This document shows, in pieces, positions 6,830-17,019 of a stretch of DNA of 18,653 bases (its first letter is position 1; every line of letters begins with the position of its first letter). The stretch comes from Alcaligenaceae bacterium (GTDB lineage: Bacteria; Pseudomonadota; Gammaproteobacteria; Burkholderiales; Burkholderiaceae_B). The notes beneath the pieces are model-generated. The model had not been told where the DNA came from, made no database searches, and saw only the letters and a program-made list of their open reading frames with translations. The translations under genes were made by a program, and so were the position numbers. Location of the stretch: the NCBI GenBank assembly GCA_029265335.1, contig JAJUJN010000007.1, positions 1 to 18,653 on the forward strand. Reading direction: 5' to 3'.

Positions 6830-8200
6830 CTGATCCTCGCGGTTGTGCTGGCAGTCGGTGCGTGGGCTGAGGCCTCCGCTCAACCACAATCGGTGCTGGT
6901 CGAGCGGGCACAGGCCGAGGCCGAGCGCGAGGCCCTGCGCTCGCGTATTGAAAATATCGAAGCGGAAATTCGGCAACGCGAAGCCGACCAAGACGCCGCT
7001 ACCCGGGCGCTGCGCGAGGTCGAAGAGGCGATTTCCGCCCATACGCGCCGTCTGGGCGAGCTCGACGCCCGCCACGCCGCCTTGCAGCAGGAACGGGCTG
7101 AGCTTGAGCAACGTCAGGTTCAACTCACCGCCACCCTGGCCGAGCGGCGCGACGAGCTCGCAGCACTGCTCCGTCAACGTTATGTTCAAGGCAGCGATTC
7201 CGCCTGGCAGGTGCTGCTCTCGGGTAACGATCCCCAGCAAACCGGTCGTCGCCTGGTGTATTTGGGCTTCGTGGTGCAGGCCAGGGCGCAGGCTGCGCAG
7301 GCGGTGGCCGAGCAGCAGCAAAAGCTCGCCGGCGTGGAGCGGCAACTGACTGAACAGCAACGCAACCTCGATCAGTTGCGACAGGAACAGAACGAGCAGC
7401 GCCAGGCGCTGGAGTCACGTCGCCAGGAGCGCCAGCAAGTATTGGCGCAGGTGCGCAAGGAGCTCCAGGCGCAGCGCTCGGTGGCTGATCGTCTGAAAAA
7501 TGACGCCGAACGGTTGAGTGACCTGGTGGCCAGCATCAACACCGCCCTGGCCCAAGAGGCCGCCGCCCGCCGCGAGCGTGAAGCCGCGCGCGCTGCCGCA
7601 GCGAAGGCGGAACAGGAAGCCCAGGCGGCCCGTGCTGCGGATCCCCAAGGGCTGCGCCCCGACGAAATGGTGATCGAAGCGCCGGGGCGCAGCGATAGCG
7701 CGCCGGTGGCGGCCTCAGACGGAGCGCCTGTGGCGCGAATGACGCAACGTGGCGGCGAACGCGTGGTGGCGAGTGCGGCAGCCACCTCGCAAGCGGAAGC
7801 CGGGCGGGCTTTCGCGCAGTTGCGTGGCCAGTTGCCGGCCCCGGCCACCGGCACCTTGCAAGGTGAGTTCGGGGCCGCTCGTGCCAACGGGGGCACATGG
7901 CGCGGCGTTTTCATTGCTGCGCCTGAAGGCACGCCCGTGCGCTCAGTGGCGGACGGCACGGTGGTGTTCTCGGGATGGTTGCGCGGATTCGGCAATCTGG
8001 TCATTGTCGATCACGACGACGACTACCTGAGCGTGTATGGCAGCAATTCGGCCATCTTGCGCCAGGTCGGAGATTCCGTGCAGCAAGGCGAGTCCCTCGC
8101 TCACGCAGGAGACACCGGAGGTCTGGCACAATCGGGCATATACTTCGAAATTCGACATCGCGGCGCGGCGATCAACCCAATACCCTGGTTCCGGCAGTAA
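6818..8200 (+). CDS. envC: Murein hydrolase activator EnvC (degenerate LytM factor)
   Basis: EnvC-type proteins are periplasmic, work at the division septum under FtsEX control in E. coli, and switch on amidases such as AmiA/AmiB. The 460-residue product has a signal peptide (residues 1-21, ending A-S-A), a long Glu/Gln/Arg-rich coiled coil (roughly 25-275), an Ala/Pro linker, and a C-terminal LytM/M23 fold (about 345-460). The zinc ligands of active M23 enzymes are missing: GVFIAAP replaces the HxxxD region and GIYFEIR replaces the HxH motif, as in E. coli EnvC. The TTG at 6818 is inferred because it directly precedes the signal peptide; there is no strong ribosome site, so the start is the weak point. 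Confidence 0.88.
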   Translation: MRSALILAVVLAVGAWAEASAQPQSVLVERAQAEAEREALRSRIENIEAEIRQREADQDAATRALREVEEAISAHTRRLGELDARHAALQQERAELEQRQVQLTATLAERRDELAALLRQRYVQGSDSAWQVLLSGNDPQQTGRRLVYLGFVVQARAQAAQAVAEQQQKLAGVERQLTEQQRNLDQLRQEQNEQRQALESRRQERQQVLAQVRKELQAQRSVADRLKNDAERLSDLVASINTALAQEAAARREREAARAAAAKAEQEAQAARAADPQGLRPDEMVIEAPGRSDSAPVAASDGAPVARMTQRGGERVVASAAATSQAEAGRAFAQLRGQLPAPATGTLQGEFGAARANGGTWRGVFIAAPEGTPVRSVADGTVVFSGWLRGFGNLVIVDHDDDYLSVYGSNSAILRQVGDSVQQGESLAHAGDTGGLAQSGIYFEIRHRGAAINPIPWFRQ

Positions 8201-8238
8201 TCAAAGGTTCTACCGCCGGGCCGTCGATCCGCACCGCT

Positions 8239-8258
8239 GGGGTCGCAACCCCGGGAGA
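8239..8258 (+). promoter_or_regulatory. Hairpin and Shine-Dalgarno before ctpA
   Basis: GGGGT (8239-8243) and ACCCC (8248-8252) form a short stem with a CGCA loop, directly abutting the Shine-Dalgarno GGGAGA (8253-8258). The ATG at 8263 follows. The strong ribosome site fixes the ctpA start, although the same frame is open for 288 bases further upstream inside envC. The hairpin is too small to claim regulation. Confidence 0.4.
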
Positions 8259-8262
8259 CATC

Positions 8263-9756
8263 ATGAGCAGTACCAAGTTTCGCAGTTACGGACTGGTAGC
8301 CGTCGGCATTATGGCCGGGGTCGCCATCAGTCTGGGCATCTCGGCGGTTGCTCAGCGGCCGGGGCCGCTGCCGCTCGACGAACTGCGACAGTTCTCCAGT
8401 GTGTTCGCCATCATCAAGAACAATTATGTCGAGGAGGTCGAAGATGCCGACCTGCTTGGCGGCGCCATTGCGGGCATGGTGTCCGACCTCGACCCTCACT
8501 CCGCCTACCTCGACGCCGACGCGTTTCGCGACATGCAGTCGGCCACCCAGGGCGAGTTCGGTGGCTTGGGCATCGAAGTGGGCACCCGCGACGGCTTCGT
8601 GAGCGTCATTGCCCCCATCGAAGACACTCCTGCTGCCCGCGCCGGTGTGCTGGCTGGCGATCTCATCATCAAGATCGACGAAACTCCCACTCAGGGCATG
8701 AGCCTGTCCGACGCTGTCGACCTCATGCGCGGCAAACCTGGCACCCCGATTGTGCTCACACTGATGCGTGCCGACGAAAGCAATCCGGTGGTGGTGCGCA
8801 TTGTGCGTGACATCATTCGTGTGCATAGCGTGCGGGGCCATATGCTCGACAACGGCATTGCCTACGTGCGAATTTCGCAATTCCAAGACAAAACCGGCGC
8901 CGATCTTGTCGAGAAACTCCGCGAGCTTGGTCAGAATGGTGCGCCCACGGGGCTGGTGCTCGATCTGCGCAACGATCCTGGCGGTCTGCTCAACGCGGCC
9001 ATTGGCGTGAGCGGGGCATTCCTGCCGAGCGATGCGCTGGTGGTTTCCACCAAGGGGCGCACGCCCGACGCCAACCAGGAATACCGCATCCGGCCGGCTG
9101 ATTATCTGCGCGGCGGCGCCGATTATCTTATGCGAGTGCCCGAGTGGGCGCGCACTGTGCCCATGGTGGTGCTGGTCAATGGCGGGTCGGCATCGGCGTC
9201 CGAGATTGTGGCCGGCGCGCTGCAGGATTACGACCGCGCGGAGGTGCTGGGCACGCGAACGTTTGGCAAGGGTTCGGTGCAGGTCATCTTGCCCATCAGT
9301 CGCGAAACCGCCATCAAGCTCACCACTTCGCGTTATTACACACCCAACGGCCATTCCATCCAGGCTACCGGAATCACGCCCGATTACCACGTGACCGAAA
9401 CTCCCGAGGGCGATCTTTTCCAGCGGCCCCGCGAAGCCGATCTGTTGCGCCACCTCAGCAACGATCAAGACCGCCTCGAAATTCGTTCGCAGATTCGGCT
9501 TCCCAGCGAAGACGAGTCGCAACGTCGTCGTGAACCCATCGAGTTCGGCAGCGACACCGACTACCAGCTGCAACAAGCGGTGAACTTGCTTCAGGGTGAG
9601 CCGGTGCAGGAGTCACCACCGCCGTCGGCCATGGCCAATGCTCAGGCCAACGTGAACCAGCCCACCAAGGTACTCGAGCTGCCCGAGGGCTCGGGCATAC
9701 GCATGAAGATCGAGCCGCTCGACACCGCTCCGCCCGAGCGCGTGCCTGCGCTTTAA
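8263..9756 (+). CDS. ctpA: C-terminal processing protease CtpA (S41 family)
   Basis: Periplasmic serine protease of the Tsp/Ctp family, which trims or degrades substrates from their C-termini. The 497-residue protein has an N-terminal hydrophobic segment (about 10-30) serving as signal peptide or anchor, and a PDZ domain (about 95-175, with FGGLGIEVG and the PAARAGVLAGDLI carboxylate-binding region). The S41 catalytic core contains VLDLRNDPGGLL. The Ser-Lys dyad is visible as NGGSASASEI (Ser311 by spacing) and RTFGKGSVQ (Lys336), with Gln340. The C-terminal 130 residues are polar and Pro/Gln-rich. The envC-ctpA pairing is common in proteobacteria. Neither a dedicated adaptor nor a substrate gene is next to it. 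Confidence 0.95.
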   Translation: MSSTKFRSYGLVAVGIMAGVAISLGISAVAQRPGPLPLDELRQFSSVFAIIKNNYVEEVEDADLLGGAIAGMVSDLDPHSAYLDADAFRDMQSATQGEFGGLGIEVGTRDGFVSVIAPIEDTPAARAGVLAGDLIIKIDETPTQGMSLSDAVDLMRGKPGTPIVLTLMRADESNPVVVRIVRDIIRVHSVRGHMLDNGIAYVRISQFQDKTGADLVEKLRELGQNGAPTGLVLDLRNDPGGLLNAAIGVSGAFLPSDALVVSTKGRTPDANQEYRIRPADYLRGGADYLMRVPEWARTVPMVVLVNGGSASASEIVAGALQDYDRAEVLGTRTFGKGSVQVILPISRETAIKLTTSRYYTPNGHSIQATGITPDYHVTETPEGDLFQRPREADLLRHLSNDQDRLEIRSQIRLPSEDESQRRREPIEFGSDTDYQLQQAVNLLQGEPVQESPPPSAMANAQANVNQPTKVLELPEGSGIRMKIEPLDTAPPERVPAL

Positions 9757-9768
9757 GCCTCAACAGTT

Positions 9769-11496
<1,728 letters not shown>

Positions 11497-11502
11497 TCAG
11501 GG

Positions 11503-11508
11503 ATTGTA
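11503..11508 (-). promoter_or_regulatory. Candidate -10 box for argB
   Basis: On the minus strand the hexamer is TACAAT, five of six matches to the -10 consensus. Transcription would start near 11496 and give a leader of about 30 bases before the argB ATG. No good -35 hexamer is found 16-18 bases upstream. No ARG-box-like palindrome is evident by eye in this gap. Confidence 0.4.
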
Positions 11509-11583
11509 GCGGTGGCGAATCGCAACGGTACGCGCGATGCGCAATAATGCAGTATGTATAGCCCGCGCCATGCATTCTGCGGC

Positions 11584-11609
11584 AGCCCTCACCGGTCGAA
11601 GGGAGGGCT
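11584..11609 (+). promoter_or_regulatory. Hairpin in the leader of algC
   Basis: AGCCCTC (11584-11590) and GAGGGCT (11603-11609) are perfect complements with a 12-base loop. They lie in the 171-base gap between argB and algC, upstream of the clean ribosome site AAGGAG (11627-11632) that fixes the GTG start at 11638. A short TTTT run follows about 10 bases after the stem. It could be a leader structure, but nothing identifies a known riboswitch. Confidence 0.35.
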
Positions 11610-11637
11610 ACATGCGGGTTTTCTGCAAGGAGTGTCT

Positions 11638-13041
11638 GTGAGTCAAGCCGATAAGCCAAGCCCGTCCACCTGGCCGGCCGCCGTCTTCAAAGCCTACGAT
11701 ATTCGCGGCACGGTGCCCGACGAGCTCAATGCCTCATTCGCCCGTGCGCTGGGCGGGGCGCTCGGGCGCCGCGCCAAGGCCGCCGGCATTGCCGCCTTGG
11801 TGATCGGCCGCGACGGCCGTCACTCGGGGCCCGAGCTGGCGGAGGCCCTATCGGCCGGCGTGCTCGAGGCGGGAGTTGATGTGATCGATATCGGCCAGGT
11901 ACCCACGCCCCTGGTGTACTTTGCCGCCCACACGGGCGGTACAGGCTCGGGTGTGGCCATTACCGGCAGCCATAATCCGCCGCGCTACAACGGCTTCAAA
12001 ATGATGTTGGCCGGCAACACCCTGTACGGTGAAGATATCGCCAGCCTGCGCTCCGAGATGCAGGCGGCAAACCCACCAGCTACTAGCCCTGGCCGGCGCC
12101 AGGTACAAGATATTCTGCCCGACTACATACAGCGTATTGTGGGCGATGTGCGCCTGGCGAGACCGCTGCGCATTGCCGTGGATTGCGGCAATGGCGTGGC
12201 CGGTGCGGTGGCGCCCAAGCTTTACCGCGCGCTCGGTTGCGAGGTGGTGGAGCTCTTCTGCGAAGTCGATGGCAGCTTCCCCAACCATCACCCCGACCCT
12301 GCCGATCCGGCCAACCTCCAGGATCTCATCCAGGCTGTGCAAACCCAGGGTTGCGATGTGGGCCTGGCTTTCGATGGCGACGGCGATCGCTTGGGGGTGG
12401 TCACGCGTTCGGGAGAAATCATCTGGCCCGACCGGCAGCTCATGCTGTTTGCCCGCGATGTCTTGTCGCGCCAGCCCGGCGCCACCATTTTGTTCGACGT
12501 CAAGTGCAGCCGTTTTGTGGCCCAAGAAATTCGCGCCGCCGGTGGCCAGCCTCTCATGTGGCGCACCGGGCATTCCCTCATCAAGGCCAAGCTGCAAGAA
12601 ACCGGTGCACCGCTGGCCGGCGAAATGAGCGGACATATCTTCTTCAAAGAGCGTTGGTTCGGGTTCGACGACGGCCTCTACGCCGGCGCCCGTTTGCTCG
12701 AAATTCTCTCGCAGGTGGCCGACCCTTCGGCCGTGCTCGAGGCTTTGCCACAGGCCGTGTCCACCCCCGAGCTCAAGCTGGAAACCGCCGAAGGCGAGCA
12801 GTTTGCCTTGGTTCAACGCTTGCAGGAGGCCGGGCAGTTTGCCACCGCTACCGAGATCATCACCATCGACGGTGTGCGGGCTGAATATTCCGATGGTTTC
12901 GGCTTGGCGCGGCCGTCTAACACCACACCGGTGGTGGTGCTGCGCTTCGAAGCCGACGACGAGCAGGCGCTGGCGCGCATTCAAGATGAATTCCGTGAGC
13001 AGTTGCTGAGGTTCGCTCCCTCAGCAAAGCTGCCGTTCTGA
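11638..13041 (+). CDS. algC: Phosphomannomutase/phosphoglucomutase (AlgC/ManB type)
   Basis: Alpha-D-phosphohexomutase that interconverts 6-phospho- and 1-phospho-mannose or -glucose, feeding GDP-mannose and UDP-glucose for surface polysaccharides. The 467-residue protein starts FKAYDIRG and carries the phosphoserine loop TGSHNPP (Ser111). The metal loop DGDGDR has Asp246, Asp248 and Asp250; the sugar-selectivity loop is GEMSGH, and the C-terminal phosphate-binding loop is RPSNTTP. The GTG at 11638 is chosen for AAGGAG five bases upstream; an in-frame ATG at 11554 has no ribosome site. It heads a tight plus-strand cluster with pgi, waaC and waaA. Exact preference for mannose or glucose cannot be read from sequence. 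Confidence 0.95.
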   Translation: MSQADKPSPSTWPAAVFKAYDIRGTVPDELNASFARALGGALGRRAKAAGIAALVIGRDGRHSGPELAEALSAGVLEAGVDVIDIGQVPTPLVYFAAHTGGTGSGVAITGSHNPPRYNGFKMMLAGNTLYGEDIASLRSEMQAANPPATSPGRRQVQDILPDYIQRIVGDVRLARPLRIAVDCGNGVAGAVAPKLYRALGCEVVELFCEVDGSFPNHHPDPADPANLQDLIQAVQTQGCDVGLAFDGDGDRLGVVTRSGEIIWPDRQLMLFARDVLSRQPGATILFDVKCSRFVAQEIRAAGGQPLMWRTGHSLIKAKLQETGAPLAGEMSGHIFFKERWFGFDDGLYAGARLLEILSQVADPSAVLEALPQAVSTPELKLETAEGEQFALVQRLQEAGQFATATEIITIDGVRAEYSDGFGLARPSNTTPVVVLRFEADDEQALARIQDEFREQLLRFAPSAKLPF

Positions 13042-13054
13042 CAGAGGTTTGCGC

Positions 13055-14647
13055 ATGACCCGGATGCCGTGGCCCAATGCCACCCCACCCGTACCCACCG
13101 ATCCTGTCTGGCAGGAATTCGTCACCGCCGCCCATCAGGCCGATAGTCACGCAGCCAGCCTTCGCGTGATCGACGCCGCCGGCTTGCATGTGGATGTGAG
13201 CGCCCAGCGCCAATCAGCCGAGCTCGACCGGGCGGCAGAGCAGTTGCTCACCCAACGGCATCTGGCCGCCGCGCGTGAAGCGCTGTTCGATGGCGAGCTG
13301 GTGAACGTCAGCGAGGGCAGGGCAGCCCAACACAGCGTATTGCGTGAAGCGGCGCCGCCGGCCGAAGTCGCCATGGAGCGCGAGCGCGTGCGAGCCTTCG
13401 TGCAGTATGCCGACACGGAACGGCGCTGGCGCAATATCGTCCATGTGGGCATCGGGGGCAGCGACTGGGGGCCCAGATTGGCGGTTGCGGCTTTTGGCAA
13501 CACTGGGCGTTGGCGCACCATCCGCTTCGTCTCCAATGTGGATGGCCACGCGATCGAGGGCGGCCTGGCCGGTCTCGACCCGCGCGACACGCTCGTGGTG
13601 GTGTCGTCCAAGTCGTTCACCACCACAGAAACCATGCTGAACGCCGAACGCGCGCTGAATTGGTTGCGTGCCGGCGAGCTGCCTGAGCCCTGGCAGCATG
13701 TCGTGGCGATCACCGCCAACCCCGAGCGGGCGCGGGCCTGGGGGGTGCCCGAGAGTCAGATCTTCCGCTTCTGGGATTGGGTGGGCGGCCGCTACTCCAT
13801 TTGGTCGTCTATCGGCCTGCCGGTGGCGCTGTCGGTGGGTTCTGAAGTATTGGCCGGTATGTGGGCCGGCGCTACAGAAATGGACCGACATTTTAAAACC
13901 GCTGCGTTCGAGCGCAACGCCCCGGTGCAGATGGCGCTGGCTGGTGTGATCAATCGCAGCGTGCTCAATTATGGTTCGCGCGCCGTGGTGCCTTACGACA
14001 CTCGTTTGTTCCACTTGGTGCCGTACCTGCAGCAGCTCGAGATGGAGTCGTTGGGCAAGTCGGTGGGGCTCGATGGCTCGCCGGTTACCTTGCCTACCGG
14101 CCCGGTCGTTTGGGGCATGCCCGGCACCGATGCGCAACATACGTTTTTTCAATGGTTGCATCAGGGCAGTGATGGCGCGCCTGTCGACTTCATTGTGTGT
14201 CGCCATGCCGACCACCGCTGGCCGCAGCATCATCAACTGTTGCTGGCCAATTGCCTGGCCCAGCGTGCCGCCTTGTTGCGCGGTCGCAGCCCACAGCATA
14301 TGCCGGGTTCAGCGGCCGAAACCGCCAGCGATGCACACGGGGCCAAGCTGGCAGCACATCGCGCCACGCAGGGAGGGCGGCCGTCTACGCTCATTGTTCT
14401 GCCGCGCCTCACGCCCCATGCCCTCGGCGCTTTACTGGCATTGTATGAACATAAGGTGTTCGTAGAAAGCGTGATCTGGGGTATCAATCCCTTTGATCAA
14501 TGGGGGGTGGAGTATGGCAAGACCGTAGCCGATCGGGTGGTGGCTGCTCTCACCGATCGGGCCTCGTACGAGGCCGAAGATTACGACCCGTCCACTGGGC
14601 ACTGGATCGAAAACTTCAGCCGCGCGGTGCAGGGCAAGCGTTCATGA
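13055..14647 (+). CDS. pgi: Glucose-6-phosphate isomerase
   Basis: Pgi interconverts glucose-6-phosphate and fructose-6-phosphate. The 530-residue protein has HVGIGGSDWGP (residues 130-140), the phosphate loop SKSFTTTETM (185-194), GGRYSIWS with Arg246, QLEMESLGK with catalytic Glu331, GTDAQHTFFQWLHQG with His362, and NPFDQWGVEYGK with Lys489. It is a little shorter than E. coli Pgi (549). The ATG at 13055 has AGAGG seven bases upstream; a TTG six bases earlier is less likely. It follows algC by 13 bases and its stop overlaps the waaC start in an ATGA arrangement. Placement between algC and LPS genes suggests it supports sugar nucleotide supply as well as glycolysis. Confidence 0.97.
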   Translation: MTRMPWPNATPPVPTDPVWQEFVTAAHQADSHAASLRVIDAAGLHVDVSAQRQSAELDRAAEQLLTQRHLAAAREALFDGELVNVSEGRAAQHSVLREAAPPAEVAMERERVRAFVQYADTERRWRNIVHVGIGGSDWGPRLAVAAFGNTGRWRTIRFVSNVDGHAIEGGLAGLDPRDTLVVVSSKSFTTTETMLNAERALNWLRAGELPEPWQHVVAITANPERARAWGVPESQIFRFWDWVGGRYSIWSSIGLPVALSVGSEVLAGMWAGATEMDRHFKTAAFERNAPVQMALAGVINRSVLNYGSRAVVPYDTRLFHLVPYLQQLEMESLGKSVGLDGSPVTLPTGPVVWGMPGTDAQHTFFQWLHQGSDGAPVDFIVCRHADHRWPQHHQLLLANCLAQRAALLRGRSPQHMPGSAAETASDAHGAKLAAHRATQGGRPSTLIVLPRLTPHALGALLALYEHKVFVESVIWGINPFDQWGVEYGKTVADRVVAALTDRASYEAEDYDPSTGHWIENFSRAVQGKRS

Positions 14648-15678
14648 GCGGTTCGCGGCCTCAGCGCATCCTGATTGTGCGCACCACGTCGATGGGCGAC
14701 CTGGTGCACACTCTGCCCGCTGTGTCCGACGTGGCAGCGCATTTTCCGGAAGCAGCCATCGATTGGGTGGCCGAAGCGCCGTTCGCCGAAATCCCCACCT
14801 GGCATCCCGCCGTGCGTCAGGTGATCCCGGTAGAGCTGCGACGCTGGCGTCATGGTTGGTACACGGCAGAAGTCCGCCGCGCCTGGCGACAATACCGGGC
14901 AAGCCTGAGAGCTGAACCTTACGACGCCGTGGTGGATTTGCAGGGCTTGATCAAATCGGCAGCCTTGGTGGCCTGGCAGGCGCGGGGCGAACGGCACGGG
15001 CTCGATCGCCATTCGGCGCGTGAGCCGCTGGCGGCTCTCTGGTATGAGCGTCGCCACGCGGTGGCGCGGATGCAGCCGGCAGTACATCGCTATCGAACGC
15101 TGATGGGGCTGGCGCTGGGCTACGAGCCGGAAGGCGAACCCGACTTCGGTCTGCAGCGCTTGCTGCCTCCGCAAACGCCCTCCGCACGCGACGATGACTC
15201 CCTGGCCCCGCTGTTGCCCGCGCAAAATTACGTGACCATCATGCCCTCGGCCAGCCGGGACCGCAAACTCTGGCCGGAGGACGACTGGCAGGCCATTCTG
15301 CAACAACTGCTGGGAGCGGGTCGGGTGCCTCTGTTGCTGGCGGGCAATGACGCCGAGCGCGAGCGGGCGGAGCGGCTGGCCGCAGCCACCCCGGGTGCTC
15401 GTGTGCTGCCGCGTCTGTCACTGCGCGACACCGCGCGAGTGCTGGCCGCAGCAGAGGTGATGGTGGGGCTGGACAGCGGCGTCACCCACCTGGCAGCCGC
15501 CTTGGGCCGACCCACCATCGGCATTTATTGCGCCACGCCCGTGGTGCGCACACCGATTTGCGGACCTGCCACCTGTTTCTCGCTGGGCGACCGCGGCGAT
15601 CCCCCCTCGCGGCAGGAGGTGGCGGATGCCGTGGAGGCGCTATTGACCGATTCTCTTCGGGCCCAGAGTCCGGGGTAG
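14644..15678 (+). CDS. waaC: Lipopolysaccharide heptosyltransferase I
   Basis: WaaC (RfaC), a GT9 enzyme, transfers the first L-glycero-D-manno-heptose from the ADP sugar to Kdo of the inner core, on the cytosolic face of the inner membrane. The 344-residue product begins RILIVRTTSMGDLVHTLPA. Asp19 matches the catalytic aspartate in the same motif of E. coli WaaC. Further family features are FAEIPTWHPAVRQVIPV, DLQGLIKSA, the MPSASRDRKLWPEDDW donor region and GLDSGVTHLAAALGRPTIG near the C-terminus. The ATG at 14644 overlaps the pgi stop (ATGA), so translation is likely coupled. WaaF, the second heptosyltransferase, is not in the window. Confidence 0.95.
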   Translation: MSGSRPQRILIVRTTSMGDLVHTLPAVSDVAAHFPEAAIDWVAEAPFAEIPTWHPAVRQVIPVELRRWRHGWYTAEVRRAWRQYRASLRAEPYDAVVDLQGLIKSAALVAWQARGERHGLDRHSAREPLAALWYERRHAVARMQPAVHRYRTLMGLALGYEPEGEPDFGLQRLLPPQTPSARDDDSLAPLLPAQNYVTIMPSASRDRKLWPEDDWQAILQQLLGAGRVPLLLAGNDAERERAERLAAATPGARVLPRLSLRDTARVLAAAEVMVGLDSGVTHLAAALGRPTIGIYCATPVVRTPICGPATCFSLGDRGDPPSRQEVADAVEALLTDSLRAQSPG

Positions 15679-15687
15679 CGTGACCAC

Positions 15688-17019
15688 ATGCGTTGGCTCT
15701 ACACCTTGCTGTTGTGGGCGGTAGCTCCCTTCTTCTGGTGGCAGCTGGCGCGTCGCGCTCGCCGCGAAGGCGGCGAATGGCAAGTGTTGCACCCGCATCG
15801 CTTTGGCCGCAATTGGCAATGTCGCTTGCCGGCGGGATCGGTATGGGTGCACGCCGTGAGCCTGGGCGAATTGCGGGCGGCCCAGCCGCTGGTTCACCGC
15901 TTGTTGGCCGAGGGCGAAACCGTATTGCTCACGCACACCACGGCCACTGCCATGAACGCCGGGCAGCAGGAGTTTGCCCAGGCCCTGGCTCAGGGGCGCT
16001 TGCAACAGGCCTGGCTGCCCTACGACTTTCCTTCTGCAGTGAGGCGCTTTCTGGCGGCCGCCCGCCCGCGCCTGGGGGTGCTGTTGGAGCGCGAGATCTG
16101 GCCCAACTTGCTGGCAGCCTGCCGCAAGCGCTCTCTACCCATCGTGCTGGTGAACGCCCGGCTTTCCGCACGCTCGGCGCGGGCCTTGGGCAGATGGCAA
16201 AGCCTGTGGCGGCCGGCGCTGGCCGGCCTGGCGGCCGTACTGGCGCAAACCCGGGCCGATGGTGAGCGGCTGCAGGCGCTGGGTGCGCCGCCGCCCATCG
16301 TCACTGGCAACCTCAAATTCGATGTCACGCTCGATACGGACGCTTGGGAGCGGGGCAGGCAGTGGCGCGCCGCGTGGAATCGCCCGGTGATCATGCTGGC
16401 CAGCAGCCGGGATGGTGAGGAAGCCATGTGGTTGCAGGCGCTCGAAGAAAGCGAGCAGGGCACGGCTGCAGCGCTCATGCGTGGCCAGCCTGCCAAGCCC
16501 TTATGGCTGTTGGTGCCGCGGCACGCGCAGCGTTTCGACAACTTGGCACATTGGTTGGCTACCCAGTTCCCCGCCACCGATGGCACAGCGCTCTGGCCGC
16601 GGCGTTCCTCGTTCGCTGGCGACGACACGCCGAACGTGACCGGCGCCCTCGGCATGTTGGGTGATTCCGTGGGTGAGATGGCCACTTATTACGGCGCAGC
16701 CGATGTGGCCTTGCTGGGAGGTAGTTTTGCCGACTTTGGCGGGCAGAATTTGCTGGAAGCCTGCGCGGCCGGGGTGCCGGTGATCATGGGCCCCTCGGTG
16801 CGCAACTTTGCGCAGGCCGCGGCCGACGCGGTGGCAGCGGGGGCTGCAGTGCAGGTGGGCGATATGGCAGAAGCTGTGCGATTGGCCGAAAGCTGGCTGG
16901 CCGACGAGGGCGCCTTGGCCGAACGATCCATGAGAGCGCAGCAATTCGTGGCCGCCCATCAGGGCGCTACCGAGCAAACCGTCAGGGAGCTTCGGCCATG
17001 GCTTGCTGCCAGGCCGTAA
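15688..17019 (+). CDS. waaA: Kdo transferase WaaA
   Basis: WaaA (KdtA), family GT30, transfers Kdo from CMP-Kdo to the lipid IVA precursor. The 443-residue protein has an N-terminal membrane segment (about residues 4-20) and WVHAVSLGELRAA with catalytic Glu61. It also shows LPYDFPSAVRRFL, LEREIWPNL, NARLSARSARA, VTGNLKFDV, LVPRHAQRF, and the C-terminal donor-site GGSFADFGGQNLLEACAAGVP. WaaA can add one or two Kdo residues, and this cannot be read from sequence. The nearby kdkA suggests a one-Kdo enzyme as in Bordetella and Haemophilus (inference). It starts nine bases after waaC and its last 38 bases overlap kdkA on the opposite strand. Confidence 0.96.
   Translation: MRWLYTLLLWAVAPFFWWQLARRARREGGEWQVLHPHRFGRNWQCRLPAGSVWVHAVSLGELRAAQPLVHRLLAEGETVLLTHTTATAMNAGQQEFAQALAQGRLQQAWLPYDFPSAVRRFLAAARPRLGVLLEREIWPNLLAACRKRSLPIVLVNARLSARSARALGRWQSLWRPALAGLAAVLAQTRADGERLQALGAPPPIVTGNLKFDVTLDTDAWERGRQWRAAWNRPVIMLASSRDGEEAMWLQALEESEQGTAAALMRGQPAKPLWLLVPRHAQRFDNLAHWLATQFPATDGTALWPRRSSFAGDDTPNVTGALGMLGDSVGEMATYYGAADVALLGGSFADFGGQNLLEACAAGVPVIMGPSVRNFAQAAADAVAAGAAVQVGDMAEAVRLAESWLADEGALAERSMRAQQFVAAHQGATEQTVRELRPWLAARP

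Noticed and set aside
8101..9576. Long minus-strand open frame (491 codons) opposite ctpA
   Set aside because: ctpA has all catalytic motifs in its own frame. The antisense translation is His/Gly/Ala-rich filler with no recognisable domain.
13214..14299. Minus-strand open frame (361 codons) opposite pgi, and a similar one at 11848-12984 opposite algC
   Set aside because: Both are shadows of genes with complete active-site motifs; neither has a ribosome site or a recognisable fold.
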